A stretch of 64,000 nt of DNA, taken from Streptosporangium saharense (GTDB taxonomy: Bacteria; Actinomycetota; Actinomycetes; Streptosporangiales; Streptosporangiaceae). The notes under the pieces were generated by a model. That model searched no databases. It was not told the origin of the DNA and was given only the letters and a program-made list of their open reading frames with translations. Location: the NCBI RefSeq assembly GCF_014203715.1, contig NZ_JACHJP010000002.1, forward strand, positions 1,426,001 through 1,490,000. The letters are read 5' to 3'. Positions 26,472 through 34,548 of the stretch are shown here, in pieces (position 1 is the first letter of the stretch; the number at the start of each line of letters is the position of its first letter). The position numbers and the translations under genes are program-made.

Positions 26472-27833
26472 TCACAGCACCGGCAGGTAGCGGCCGAGCT
26501 CGAACTCGGTGACCTGGCGGCGGTACTCGCTCCACTCGGCGCGCTTGTTGCGCAGGAAGTAGTCGAAGACGTGCTCGCCCAGGGTCTCGGCGACCAGTTC
26601 GCTGCGCTCCATCACGGCGATGGCCTCGTCGAGCGACTGCGGCAGCGGCTGGATGCCCAGGGCACGGCGCTCGGCCGAGGTCAGCGCCCAGACGTCGTCC
26701 TCGGCGCCGGGAGGCATCTCGTAGCCCTGCTCGATGCCCTTCAGGCCCGCCGCGAGGATCACCGCGAAGGCCAGGTAGGGGTTGCAGGCCGAGTCGAGCG
26801 AACGGAACTCGATGCGGGTCGAACCGCTCTTGTGGGGCTTGTACATCGGCACCCTGACCAGGGCGGAGCGGTTGTTGTGCCCCCAGGAGATGTAGCTCGG
26901 CGCCTCACCGCCGGCCCCGGCGATCGCCTCGGCGCCGCCCCACAGCCGCTTGTAGGAGTTGACCCACTGGTTGCAGACGGCGGTGATCTCGGCGGCGTGC
27001 GCGAGCAGCCCCCCGATGAAGGACCTGCCGACCTTGGAGAGCTGGTAGTCGGCCCCCGGCTCGTAGAAGGCGTTGCGGTCTCCCTCGAACAGCGACATGT
27101 GGGTGTGCATGCCGGAGCCGGGGTGCTCGGTGAACGGCTTGGGCATGAAGCTCGCCCAGATGCCCTGTTCGAGCGCGACCTCCTTCATGACCAGCCGGAA
27201 GGTCATGATGTTGTCGGCCGTGGTGAGCGCGTCGGCGTAGCGCAGGTCGATCTCCTGCTGGCCGGGGGCGCCCTCGTGGTGGCTGTACTCGACCGAGATG
27301 CCCATCGACTCCAGCATCATGATCGCGCTGCGCCGGAAGTCGTGCCCCGAGCTGTGCGGGGTGTGGTCGAAGTAGCCGCCGTCGTCGATCGGCTCGGGGC
27401 GCTTACCCGCCTCCGGCCTGTCCTTCAGCAGGAAGAACTCGACCTCGGGGTGGGTGTAGAAGCTGAAGCCCATGTCGGAGGCCTTGGCCAGGGTGCGCTT
27501 GAGCACCCAGCGCGGGTCGGCGTGCGAGGGCGAGCCGTCCGGCATGAGGATGTCGCAGAACATCCTGGCGGCGCCGGGTGTCTCGCTGCGCCAGGGCAGG
27601 ATCTGGAAGGTCGAGGGGTCGGGCTTGGCGAGCATGTCCGACTCGTAGACGCGGGCGAAGCCCTGGATGGCCGAGCCGTCGAAGCCGATGCCCTCCGCGA
27701 AGGCCCCCTCAAGCTCGGCGGGGGCGATGGCGACCGACTTCAGGAACCCGAGCACGTCGGTGAACCACAACCGGATGAACCGGATGTCGCGCTCCTCAAG
27801 GGTACGGAGAACAAACTCCTGCTGGCGGTCCAA
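26472..27833 (-). CDS. glnA2: GlnA2-type glutamine synthetase-like enzyme (probable gamma-glutamylpolyamine synthetase)
   Basis: A 453-residue GS-fold enzyme matching the actinobacterial GlnA2 group. It begins DRQQEFVLRTLEERDIRF, and has IGFDGSAIQGF, MPKPFTEHPGSGMHTHM and NRSALVRVPMY blocks. The adenylylation Tyr of GlnA is absent (the segment reads DDVWALTSAERR), so GlnE is not expected to modify it. In Streptomyces coelicolor the GlnA2 orthologue acts as a gamma-glutamylpolyamine synthetase in polyamine use; in mycobacteria GlnA2 is not essential. Start is TTG at 27833, seven bases after GGAGGAG; longer ATG/GTG extensions lack support. A single GlnR-like box lies about 80 bases upstream. 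Confidence 0.88.
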   Translation of the reverse strand: MDRQQEFVLRTLEERDIRFIRLWFTDVLGFLKSVAIAPAELEGAFAEGIGFDGSAIQGFARVYESDMLAKPDPSTFQILPWRSETPGAARMFCDILMPDGSPSHADPRWVLKRTLAKASDMGFSFYTHPEVEFFLLKDRPEAGKRPEPIDDGGYFDHTPHSSGHDFRRSAIMMLESMGISVEYSHHEGAPGQQEIDLRYADALTTADNIMTFRLVMKEVALEQGIWASFMPKPFTEHPGSGMHTHMSLFEGDRNAFYEPGADYQLSKVGRSFIGGLLAHAAEITAVCNQWVNSYKRLWGGAEAIAGAGGEAPSYISWGHNNRSALVRVPMYKPHKSGSTRIEFRSLDSACNPYLAFAVILAAGLKGIEQGYEMPPGAEDDVWALTSAERRALGIQPLPQSLDEAIAVMERSELVAETLGEHVFDYFLRNKRAEWSEYRRQVTEFELGRYLPVL

Positions 27834-28227
27834 AGCCTCTCCTCCACTGCCGAGGCCGGCACGGCGCACATCTGCGGGCACACGTTCGGCCTCCTACCAG
27901 TCTGCCCGCCCAGTGTTTCGGACACGTTACGAAGAAGGTGGCCAGACGCCGTTTCGCCCCTTTCCTGCCCCTCCGGTGTCTCCCGTTGTGTCCCCTCACA
28001 CGCCGCGACAGCCGTACAACCCCGCAGGTGGGGTCAAAAGCATCGGGACACGCCCGGAGTGACGGTGCTGGTACGCAGGGTGACCGGGCGAAACAATGCG
28101 GGCCACCGGCCCGCGCGCCGATCACCCGGGCGGTAGGCCGCATGGCGCCCACGGCGAACCGGGACACCCCGGGCCGCGCGCACCCACGTCCACCACGTCC
28201 TTCTGACGTCCTTTCTGGGGGAAGACG
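27834..28227. other. Divergent promoter region, glnA2 / terpene operon
   Basis: 394 bases with no credible gene. It contains the GlnR-like box at 27915-27930 on the glnA2 side. I see no clear -10/-35 pair for the rightward terpene operon, whose first gene has GGGGGAAG ahead of its ATG. Confidence 0.6.
27915..27930 (-). promoter_or_regulatory. GlnR-like box upstream of glnA2
   Basis: On the minus strand, GTAAC-GTGTCC-GAAAC matches the known gTnAC-N6-GaAAC GlnR box at every consensus position. No second box flanks it at the usual 6-base spacing, so it may be a half or weak site. Confidence 0.5.
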
Positions 28228-29049
28228 ATGCGTACCCGGCCCAACGCGACCTCGCGGGAGATCCCACTCAGAGAACGGCTGGCGGCACTGTCGGCGCCCT
28301 GCCCCATGCATCCGTCCGCGCACCGGATCGAGGCCGCGGTCATCGACTGGGCGCGCAGGACCGGCCTGGACGCCGACCCGGCGCAGGGCGTCCACCGGCT
28401 GGCCGGGCGGGCCTTCGCCCGGCACGACACCGGTACGGCCACGCTGTTCGCCCGCTGGCTGACCCTGCTGACCCGGCTGCGCCGCGAGCCCGCCGCGCTC
28501 CCCGGGGTGCTCGCGGTCGCCGGGGGCGGTGAGCCGGGGCCCGCGCCGGTCGAGCGGGCCTTCGCCGACCTGTGGGGGACCTGCGCGCCCGCGATGGGCG
28601 ACGGGTGGCGCGAGCGGTTCGTCGCCGGGCTCGCCGTACCGGACGCGGCGGGGTTCGGGCGGCGCCTGCTCGACCTGGCCGAGCCGTGCCTCGGGGTCGA
28701 GGTGCCCGCGCCGCTGCAGGAGAGCCGCCGGTGGCGCGCGACGACCGAGGCCGGTGGCGACGTGGTGACCTGGTGCGACGCCCTGCTGACCGGCCACCTC
28801 CCGGTCCCCACTGCCAGGACCGCGGAGACCTCGGGCAGGGCGGCGCACGCCCTGGTGATCGACCGGGTGGTCGAGCGGATGGAGGAACTCTGGAGCGCCG
28901 CCCGCGCCCTTCCCCCGCTCGTCGGGCGCCACGATCTCGGTCTCGACGCCTCCCGCGAGGTGATCCAGGTGGCCTGTGCCTTCTTGACGATTCCGAGGGC
29001 TTACCTGGAGGGACTTCTGGAATCCCGTCGCTATCGTCACCTAGAGTAA
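28228..29049 (+). CDS. Terpene-synthase paralogue lacking catalytic motifs
   Basis: A 273-residue protein clearly paralogous to the terpene synthase two genes downstream: both share CxMHxSxxRI, RLAGRAFA, FADLWG, RERFxxGLA, FDL/LDLAEPCLGVEVPA and a C-terminal LLESRRY. The aspartate-rich motif is gone (WLTLLTRLRREP where the paralogue has WLFHFDDEWDE). The NSE triad is also lost (TWCDALLTGHLPVP), as is the pyrophosphate-sensing Arg segment. About 100 residues are missing in total. The frame is open and well translated, so it looks like a maintained pseudoenzyme rather than a decaying gene. First gene of a three-gene operon. Confidence 0.75.
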   Translation: MRTRPNATSREIPLRERLAALSAPCPMHPSAHRIEAAVIDWARRTGLDADPAQGVHRLAGRAFARHDTGTATLFARWLTLLTRLRREPAALPGVLAVAGGGEPGPAPVERAFADLWGTCAPAMGDGWRERFVAGLAVPDAAGFGRRLLDLAEPCLGVEVPAPLQESRRWRATTEAGGDVVTWCDALLTGHLPVPTARTAETSGRAAHALVIDRVVERMEELWSAARALPPLVGRHDLGLDASREVIQVACAFLTIPRAYLEGLLESRRYRHLE

Positions 29050-29084
29050 CCGCCTGTGTCCCACAAGTAACGTGGAGGTGTAGG

Positions 29085-29615
29085 ATGAGCACAGAGCTTC
29101 TCAAGCGCAGGTTGGATCATGCCTTCGGGCAACTGGACGCCGACGGCAACGGGCGGGTCGAACGCGATGACCTGCTTGGCCTGGGCGCCCTGATCCTGGT
29201 CGGCTTCGGCGAGTCGCCGACCTCGGCGGCGGGCAGCAAGCTGGTCGATGGGTTCGAGTCGGTCTGGCAGGCTCTGTCCGGTGAGGTCGGCGACGGTGCC
29301 ATCTCCCCGGAGGAGTTCAGGACCGGCATGTCCTCGGTCCTTTCCGAGGACGAGCGGTTCGACGCGGTGCTGCGACCGGCGGCCGAGGCCGTCGCGGAGA
29401 TGTGCGACACCGACGGCGACGGTGTCGTCGAGGCCGCCGAGTTGCGGCTTCTGCTGAGCGCGTTCGGCACCCCGCACGGTGAGGCGGAGACCGCCTTCGA
29501 GCGCCTTGAGCGCGACCGCGGGGTCTCGGTCGACGAACTGGTCGAGGCGACCAGGGCCTACTACACGAGCGTCGTCCCGGGTGTCGCCCTCGCCCGGTCG
29601 GCCGGTTCGCTGTAG
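29085..29615 (+). CDS. EF-hand calcium-binding protein, calerythrin-like
   Basis: A 176-residue cytosolic protein with the four-EF-hand layout of calerythrin/sarcoplasmic calcium-binding proteins. Loop 1 (DADGNGRVERDD, residues 18-29) has ligands at positions 1, 3, 5, 9 with Asp at 12; loop 3 (DTDGDGVVEAAE, 108-119) is canonical. Loop 2 (EVGDGAIS) and loop 4 (ERDRGVSVDEL, shortened) are degenerate. Start ATG follows GGAGGTG. The TAG stop overlaps the GTG of the terpene synthase gene (TAGTG), so the two are translationally coupled. Its place between a terpene pseudo-synthase and a terpene synthase suggests a role in that pathway; this is inference. Confidence 0.85.
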   Translation: MSTELLKRRLDHAFGQLDADGNGRVERDDLLGLGALILVGFGESPTSAAGSKLVDGFESVWQALSGEVGDGAISPEEFRTGMSSVLSEDERFDAVLRPAAEAVAEMCDTDGDGVVEAAELRLLLSAFGTPHGEAETAFERLERDRGVSVDELVEATRAYYTSVVPGVALARSAGSL

Positions 29616-30730
29616 TGCCCGTCATCGACGCGGCGACCAGGACCGTCGAGCGGGCCTCCCCGGTCGCCGCCGCTCTGCTGCTGCCCCTCGTCGACCGGGT
29701 TCCGGTCATGGCCGCCCCGTGCCGCATGCACGCCTCGATCGACCGGATCACGGCCGCGCTCGCGGACTGGACCCGCGAGGTCGGCCTGGAGACGCCCGTG
29801 CTCGCGCGCTTCGACCGGATGGCGGGCCGCGCCTTCGCCGGGTTCGGCACCGACTCGACGCTCCTGTTCGCCAAGTGGCTGACCTGGCTGTTCCACTTCG
29901 ACGACGAGTGGGACGAGAAACCGGCGGGACGCGCGGCCGGGATCGTCGAGGCCACCTTCTCCCGGCTCGTCCGCCACACCGCGGAGGCCGCCGTCCACGA
30001 GACGCAGGCGGTCAAGACGGCCATGACGCTCACCGCGACGAAGCCGAGGCCCGCGGCGCCGGTCATGACGTGGATCCCCTCCCCGCTGCCGGTCAGGACG
30101 CCCAGGCCCGAGGGGGTCTCCCCCGTCGAGGCGGCCTTCCGTGACCTGTGGGGGGCCACCGCCCCCCGGATGAGCCGCCGCTGGCGGGAGCGCTTCGCCG
30201 ACGGGCTCGCGGCCCAGGGGGCGGCGTGCCGTACCGAGGCGGAGAACCGGTGCGCGGGGCGGGTGCCCTCGGTGGCCGAGTACCCCGCGCTGCGCAGGGG
30301 GACGGTCGGTCCCTACCTGTTCGACCTGGTCGAGCCGTGCCTGGGGGTCGAGGTCCCGGCCGAGTTGCGGGAGAGCCCGACCTGGCGGACGCTGGTCGAC
30401 GCCTGCAACGACGTCACCGCCTGGTGCAACGACGTCGCCTCGCACCACAAGGAACGGGCCAACGGTGACGTGCACAACTACGTGACGGTCGCCGCGCACG
30501 CCTTCGGCCTGTCCGACGCCGAGGCCGTGGCCTGGGTGAACGACCGGATCGCCGAGCGCGCGGAGGACCTGCGGGCCGCGGCGCGGCGGCTGCCCGGCCT
30601 GTTCGACGCGTTCGGGCTCACGCCCGTCGAGGCCAGGAACGCCAGCAAGGTCGCCTGTGCCTTCCTCACCGCGCCGAGGGCACAGCTCGAATGGCTTCTG
30701 GAGTCGCGGAGATACGACGTCACGTCCTGA
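29615..30730 (+). CDS. Class I terpene synthase
   Basis: A 371-residue class I terpene cyclase. The aspartate-rich motif is DDEWDE (residues 96-101), the pyrophosphate-sensing Arg lies in YPALRRGTVG (near 227), the NSE triad is NDVASHHKE (272-280) and the C-terminal RY pair is in LLESRRYD. All are needed for metal-dependent ionisation of a prenyl diphosphate, so the enzyme looks active; the product (sesquiterpene, other) cannot be told. An Ala/Thr/Pro-rich insertion of roughly 50 residues follows the aspartate motif (about 115-165). It starts at GTG overlapping the stop of the EF-hand gene and closes the operon. Confidence 0.88.
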   Translation: MPVIDAATRTVERASPVAAALLLPLVDRVPVMAAPCRMHASIDRITAALADWTREVGLETPVLARFDRMAGRAFAGFGTDSTLLFAKWLTWLFHFDDEWDEKPAGRAAGIVEATFSRLVRHTAEAAVHETQAVKTAMTLTATKPRPAAPVMTWIPSPLPVRTPRPEGVSPVEAAFRDLWGATAPRMSRRWRERFADGLAAQGAACRTEAENRCAGRVPSVAEYPALRRGTVGPYLFDLVEPCLGVEVPAELRESPTWRTLVDACNDVTAWCNDVASHHKERANGDVHNYVTVAAHAFGLSDAEAVAWVNDRIAERAEDLRAAARRLPGLFDAFGLTPVEARNASKVACAFLTAPRAQLEWLLESRRYDVTS

Positions 30731-30743
30731 GCCCCACCCCCGC

Positions 30744-31721
30744 TCAGGACGCGCAGGCCAGGGAGTCCCCCATCGGAGTGCGGCGGTAGACGACCTCGCG
30801 GCCGAGACGGCGGCGGGTCACCAGCCCTCCGTCGGTCAGGACCGTCAGGTGCTGGCTCACCGCGCCGGGCGTCAGGGCCATCCTGCGGGCGAGCGCCGAG
30901 GTGGTGGCGGGGTCGGCCAGGGCGGTCAGGATCTGCGCCCTGGTCCGGCCGATCAGCGCGGCCAGCGCTCCCGGGGCGGGCGGCGGGCCCGCGGTCCACA
31001 GCGTGCCCGCCCCCGTCACCGGATAGATCAGCATCGGCCGGTACGGCATGACCATCACGGTCACGTCGGGCCAGGAGAAGGAGGTCGGCACGAGGACCAG
31101 GCCGTCGCCGCCGAGCGGCGCGTGGTGGCTCCAGTGCCTGGCCACCACGAGGCGGTCGCCGAGCCAGCGCACGTTGGGGTGCAGGTCGGCGAACAGCTCC
31201 CTGGCGCCGCCCGCGGCCAGGTGACGGGAGCGCCGCAGGACGTCGGCCTCAAGCAGGCCGTGGATCCTGGGCCAGAACTCGGCGAAGGCCGTCTCCCAGT
31301 AACGCTCAAGGGCGTCGGAGAACCGGGCGACGCCCGCCTCCGGGTCGTCGAGGAAACGCTCGACGGCCCGTGGGTCGGTCCCCGCGACACGGGCCGCCTC
31401 CCTGGCCGCGCGTTCGGGGGGCGTGCGCCGTACGAGATCGAGTTCGGCGGCGAAGTCGGGCAGCGGGGTCAGCGGGGTCGGGGTCGCGAAGTCGACGATG
31501 TAGCCGTGCAGCGGCACGAGCGCGAACAGCTCGGCCAGGTCGGCCCCCGAGAGGCGGGACCGTACGGCGCGCAGCCACGGCAGGTGGAAGGAGTGCCTGG
31601 CCGGGTCGCGCAGGACGCGCAGGCTGGCGATCAGCTCCCAGATGGGGGAGAACGCGAACCGGATCCTGGCCACGTCGTCAGGAGCGAAGATCCACTCGAC
31701 CTGATTCGACCTTTTAGGCAC
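30744..31721 (-). CDS. ArsR-type regulator with N-terminal DUF5937-like domain
   Basis: A roughly 325-residue regulator. The large N-terminal domain (EWIFAPDDVARIRFAFSP onward) resembles DUF5937; the C-terminal 90 residues form an ArsR winged helix (LIGRTRAQILTAL, LARRMALTPGAVSQHLTVL recognition helix, GLVTRRRLGREVVYRRT wing). It is divergent from an MFS transporter gene and probably represses it. The GTG start at 31721 lies inside an 18-bp palindrome; another in-frame GTG at 31745 lies upstream of it. The first is preferred because it leaves little non-conserved sequence, but neither has a strong Shine-Dalgarno. Confidence 0.8.
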   Translation of the reverse strand: MPKRSNQVEWIFAPDDVARIRFAFSPIWELIASLRVLRDPARHSFHLPWLRAVRSRLSGADLAELFALVPLHGYIVDFATPTPLTPLPDFAAELDLVRRTPPERAAREAARVAGTDPRAVERFLDDPEAGVARFSDALERYWETAFAEFWPRIHGLLEADVLRRSRHLAAGGARELFADLHPNVRWLGDRLVVARHWSHHAPLGGDGLVLVPTSFSWPDVTVMVMPYRPMLIYPVTGAGTLWTAGPPPAPGALAALIGRTRAQILTALADPATTSALARRMALTPGAVSQHLTVLTDGGLVTRRRLGREVVYRRTPMGDSLACAS

Positions 31722-31729
31722 GCCTAAAA
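31712..31729. promoter_or_regulatory. Palindromic operator between ArsR-type regulator and MFS gene
   Basis: TTTTAGGC-AC-GCCTAAAA is a perfect inverted repeat with 8-bp arms. It covers the proposed regulator start and lies 40 bases before the MFS start, well placed for autoregulation and control of the transporter. It stands out in this GC-rich region. Confidence 0.65.
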
Positions 31730-31768
31730 CAGTGGGGCATAACACTGCCCTTGTCCAACCCTGTGGAC

Positions 31769-33010
31769 ATGAAGAGTGACTTGACCGGTTTCCTGCGGTC
31801 GAAGGTCGGCGGCCTGCCCAGGGCGTTCTGGGCGCTGTGGACCGGGACGCTGGTCAACCGGGTGGGCATGATGGTCCAGCCGTTCATCGGGGTGTTCCTG
31901 ACGCAGGAGCGCGGCATGTCGTACGCCGCGGCCGGGGCGGTGATGACGGTCTTCGGCGTCGGCTCGCTGCTGTCGCAGGTCCTCGCCGGGTGGCTGACCG
32001 ACCGGTTCGGCAGGCGGATCACCCTGACCGGGGGCATGGTCGCCACGGCCCTCACCATGGGGGCGCTGGGGTACGGGACCTCGCTGACCGCCGTCGTGGT
32101 CACCATGTTCGTGCTGGGGGTCGCCGTCGACGTCTACCGTCCGGCGTCGAACGCCCTGGTGGCCGACCTGGTCCCGCCACAGGACCGGCCCCGCGCCTAC
32201 GGCCTGATCTTCTGGGCGATGAACCTCGGCTTCGCGGTCGCGATGGTCGCGGGCGGCTGGCTCGCGCGGGCCGGGTACGGCTGGATGTTCGCGATCAACG
32301 CCGCCGCGGCGCTGGGTTTCGGCCTGCTGGTGTGGCGGGCGGTGCCGGAGACGCTCCCGGCGCGCGGCACGGCGGAGCCGCGCGGGGGTGGCTTCGCCGT
32401 CGTGCTCACCGACCGGCTGATGGTCGCCTTCTGCCTGGTCACGCTGCTGTCCACGCTCGCCTACGCGCAGGTGTTCACGACCCTGCCGCTGGCGATGACG
32501 GCCCAGGGCCTGTCCACCACCGACTACGGCCTGGTCGCCGCGGTCAACGGCGTCCTGATCGTGATCCTGCAGCCGCTGACCGGTGACTGGCTCGGCAGGC
32601 GCGACCACGCCGTCGTGCTCGCCACGGGCCTGGCGATCATCGGCGTGGGCTTCGCGCTGACGGCCCTGGTCTCCGACGTGCTGGGATACGCGGCGACCGT
32701 GGTCCTGTGGACGATCGGGGAGATCGTCACCGCGGGCATCGCGGGCGCCATGGTGGCCGCCCTCGCCCCACCCGCGCTGCGCGGACGTTACGCGGGCCTG
32801 TACGGCCTGGCCTGGTCGGGCGGTTCCATGGTCGCCCCGCTGCTGGGCACCCGGCTGCTCGAACTGGGGCCCTGGGCGCTCTGGCCGGTCATCGGGGCCG
32901 TCGACCTGGTGGCAGCGGTGGGGGTGCTCGCCCTCGGGCCCGCGCTGCGGCGCCGTACGACACGCGCGGGGGTGGCGGATTCGGCGGCCGCGGCCGTGAA
33001 TGCCCGGTGA
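31769..33010 (+). CDS. MFS transporter
   Basis: A 413-residue multidrug-type major facilitator with about 12 membrane segments. The loop 2-3 signature GWLTDRFGRRITL (A-motif) is near residue 75, and AxVxxPxRAYGLIFWAMNLGFAVA (motif C-like region) follows near 145. The substrate is unknown; pairing with a divergent ArsR-type repressor points to drug or metabolite efflux. ATG at 31769 is preferred; in-frame TTG (31751) and GTG (31763) upstream are possible. It is followed after 74 bases by an unrelated two-component system. Confidence 0.85.
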   Translation: MKSDLTGFLRSKVGGLPRAFWALWTGTLVNRVGMMVQPFIGVFLTQERGMSYAAAGAVMTVFGVGSLLSQVLAGWLTDRFGRRITLTGGMVATALTMGALGYGTSLTAVVVTMFVLGVAVDVYRPASNALVADLVPPQDRPRAYGLIFWAMNLGFAVAMVAGGWLARAGYGWMFAINAAAALGFGLLVWRAVPETLPARGTAEPRGGGFAVVLTDRLMVAFCLVTLLSTLAYAQVFTTLPLAMTAQGLSTTDYGLVAAVNGVLIVILQPLTGDWLGRRDHAVVLATGLAIIGVGFALTALVSDVLGYAATVVLWTIGEIVTAGIAGAMVAALAPPALRGRYAGLYGLAWSGGSMVAPLLGTRLLELGPWALWPVIGAVDLVAAVGVLALGPALRRRTTRAGVADSAAAAVNAR

Positions 33011-33084
33011 TTTCTCACAGGATGCGAACGATGGTGGGTATTACCGTATGACGTCAGACCAGCTAGCCCTACGCTTACCCTGCG

Positions 33085-34548
33085 ATGCTGATATTTCGTG
33101 CTCTCGGACCGTTCCAGGCTCGCCACGGCGACACGGTGATCGATCTCGGCGGCCAGCGCCAGATGGCCGTCCTGGCCCGCCTCCTCGTCGCGGGCGGTCG
33201 CGCCGTGCCCGTAAGCATGCTCATCGACGAGCTCTGGCCGGGCGAACCCCCCGCTCAGGCGCTGTCGACCGTACAGGGATACGTCTCACGCCTGCGGCGC
33301 GCCCTCGAACCGGGCCGCGCTCCCCGGGAGGAGGCGGAGGTGCTGGTCTCGGCGCCGCCGGGGTACGCGCTGCGCGCCGAGGCCCGGCAGGTGGACGCCT
33401 GGAGGTTCGAGGACGCCGTCAAGACGGAGGGCGATCCCGCGACCGTGTGGCAGCGGCTCGGGGAGGCCCTGTCGCTGTGGCGGGGACCGGCGCTCGCCGA
33501 GTTCTCCGACCTGCCGTGGGCGGTGACCGAGGCGGGCAGGCTTGAGGAGCTGCGGCTGATCGCGCTGGAGCGCCGCGCGGACGCGGGGCTGGCGCTGGGC
33601 CGGTCCGGCGCGCTGGTCGCCGACCTGGAGGCGCACGTCTCGGCCCATCCGCTGCGTGAGGAGGCCTGGCGGCTGCTGGCCCTGGCGCTCTACCGGGGCG
33701 GCAGGCAGGGTGACGCGCTGGGAGCGCTCCGACGGGCCAGGGCGACGCTCCGCGAGGAGCTGGGGCTCGACCTTGGCGCGACCCTGCAGCGTCTTGAGTC
33801 GGACATACTCTCGCAGGCCGCCCACCTGGACCCGCGCGGGAGCACGCCGCCCGTGCAGGAGAGCGTTGTCGTACGGCCCGCCGCCCCGGCGCTGCGCGTG
33901 GTGGTGGCCGACGACCAGGCGCTGGTCCGCACGGGCCTGCGCGTCGTGCTCGACAGCGAGCCCGGCTTCCAGCTCGTCGGCGAGGCGGAGAACGGCGAAC
34001 ACGCCATCGCGGTCGTCCGCGAGACCCGTCCCGACCTGGTGCTGATGGACATCCAGATGCCCCGGCTCGACGGCCTGACCGCCGCCCGGCGCATCCTGGC
34101 CGACGAGGCCCCGCCGAAGGTGATCATGATGACCACGTTCGGCACGGACGACAACCTCTACGCGGCGCTGCGGGCCGGGGTGAGCGGGTTCGTGCTCAAG
34201 ACCTCCGCCCCCGAGCAGCTCATCAGCGCGATGCGCGCCGCGCAGGCCGGTGACGCGCTGATCGACCCCGCGGTCACGACCCGTCTGATCGCGGGCTTCG
34301 CCGGGCGGGCCAACCCCTCGGCTCCGCCCGGTCTCGCGGGGCTCGGCGACGCCGACCTCGACCTGATGAAGCTGATCGCCAGGGGGCTCACCAACCGGCA
34401 GATCGCGGTGACCCTGGCGATCTCCGAGCGGGCGGTCGGCCAGGCGGTGAGCAAGCTCCTCGACCACCTGGGGCTGTTCGACCGCGCCCAGCTCGTCGTC
34501 GCCGCCTACGAGTCGGGCCTGGTCAACCCGGGTGACGTAGGCAGGTGA
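33085..34548 (+). CDS. SARP-response regulator fusion (wHTH-BTAD-REC-LuxR)
   Basis: A 487-residue regulator with an uncommon domain order. Residues 1-95 form an OmpR-like winged helix (LGPFQARHGDTVIDLGG), 100-250 a BTAD domain ending in the SARP-typical LREELGLDLGATLQRLE, 268-385 a receiver domain with phospho-acceptor D322 in LVLMDIQMP and the conserved Lys in FVLKTSAPEQL, and 410-487 a LuxR-type HTH. It therefore has two DNA-binding domains around one receiver. The stop overlaps the start of the histidine kinase gene (GTGA at 34545-34548), so the two form a two-component pair. TACGCT lies 9 bases before the ATG, possibly leaderless. Confidence 0.88.
   Translation: MLIFRALGPFQARHGDTVIDLGGQRQMAVLARLLVAGGRAVPVSMLIDELWPGEPPAQALSTVQGYVSRLRRALEPGRAPREEAEVLVSAPPGYALRAEARQVDAWRFEDAVKTEGDPATVWQRLGEALSLWRGPALAEFSDLPWAVTEAGRLEELRLIALERRADAGLALGRSGALVADLEAHVSAHPLREEAWRLLALALYRGGRQGDALGALRRARATLREELGLDLGATLQRLESDILSQAAHLDPRGSTPPVQESVVVRPAAPALRVVVADDQALVRTGLRVVLDSEPGFQLVGEAENGEHAIAVVRETRPDLVLMDIQMPRLDGLTAARRILADEAPPKVIMMTTFGTDDNLYAALRAGVSGFVLKTSAPEQLISAMRAAQAGDALIDPAVTTRLIAGFAGRANPSAPPGLAGLGDADLDLMKLIARGLTNRQIAVTLAISERAVGQAVSKLLDHLGLFDRAQLVVAAYESGLVNPGDVGR

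Noticed and set aside
28228-29049. Calling the first terpene operon gene a decayed pseudogene
   Set aside because: The frame is fully open with a good start, normal codon use and conserved flanking motifs; a maintained pseudoenzyme fits better.
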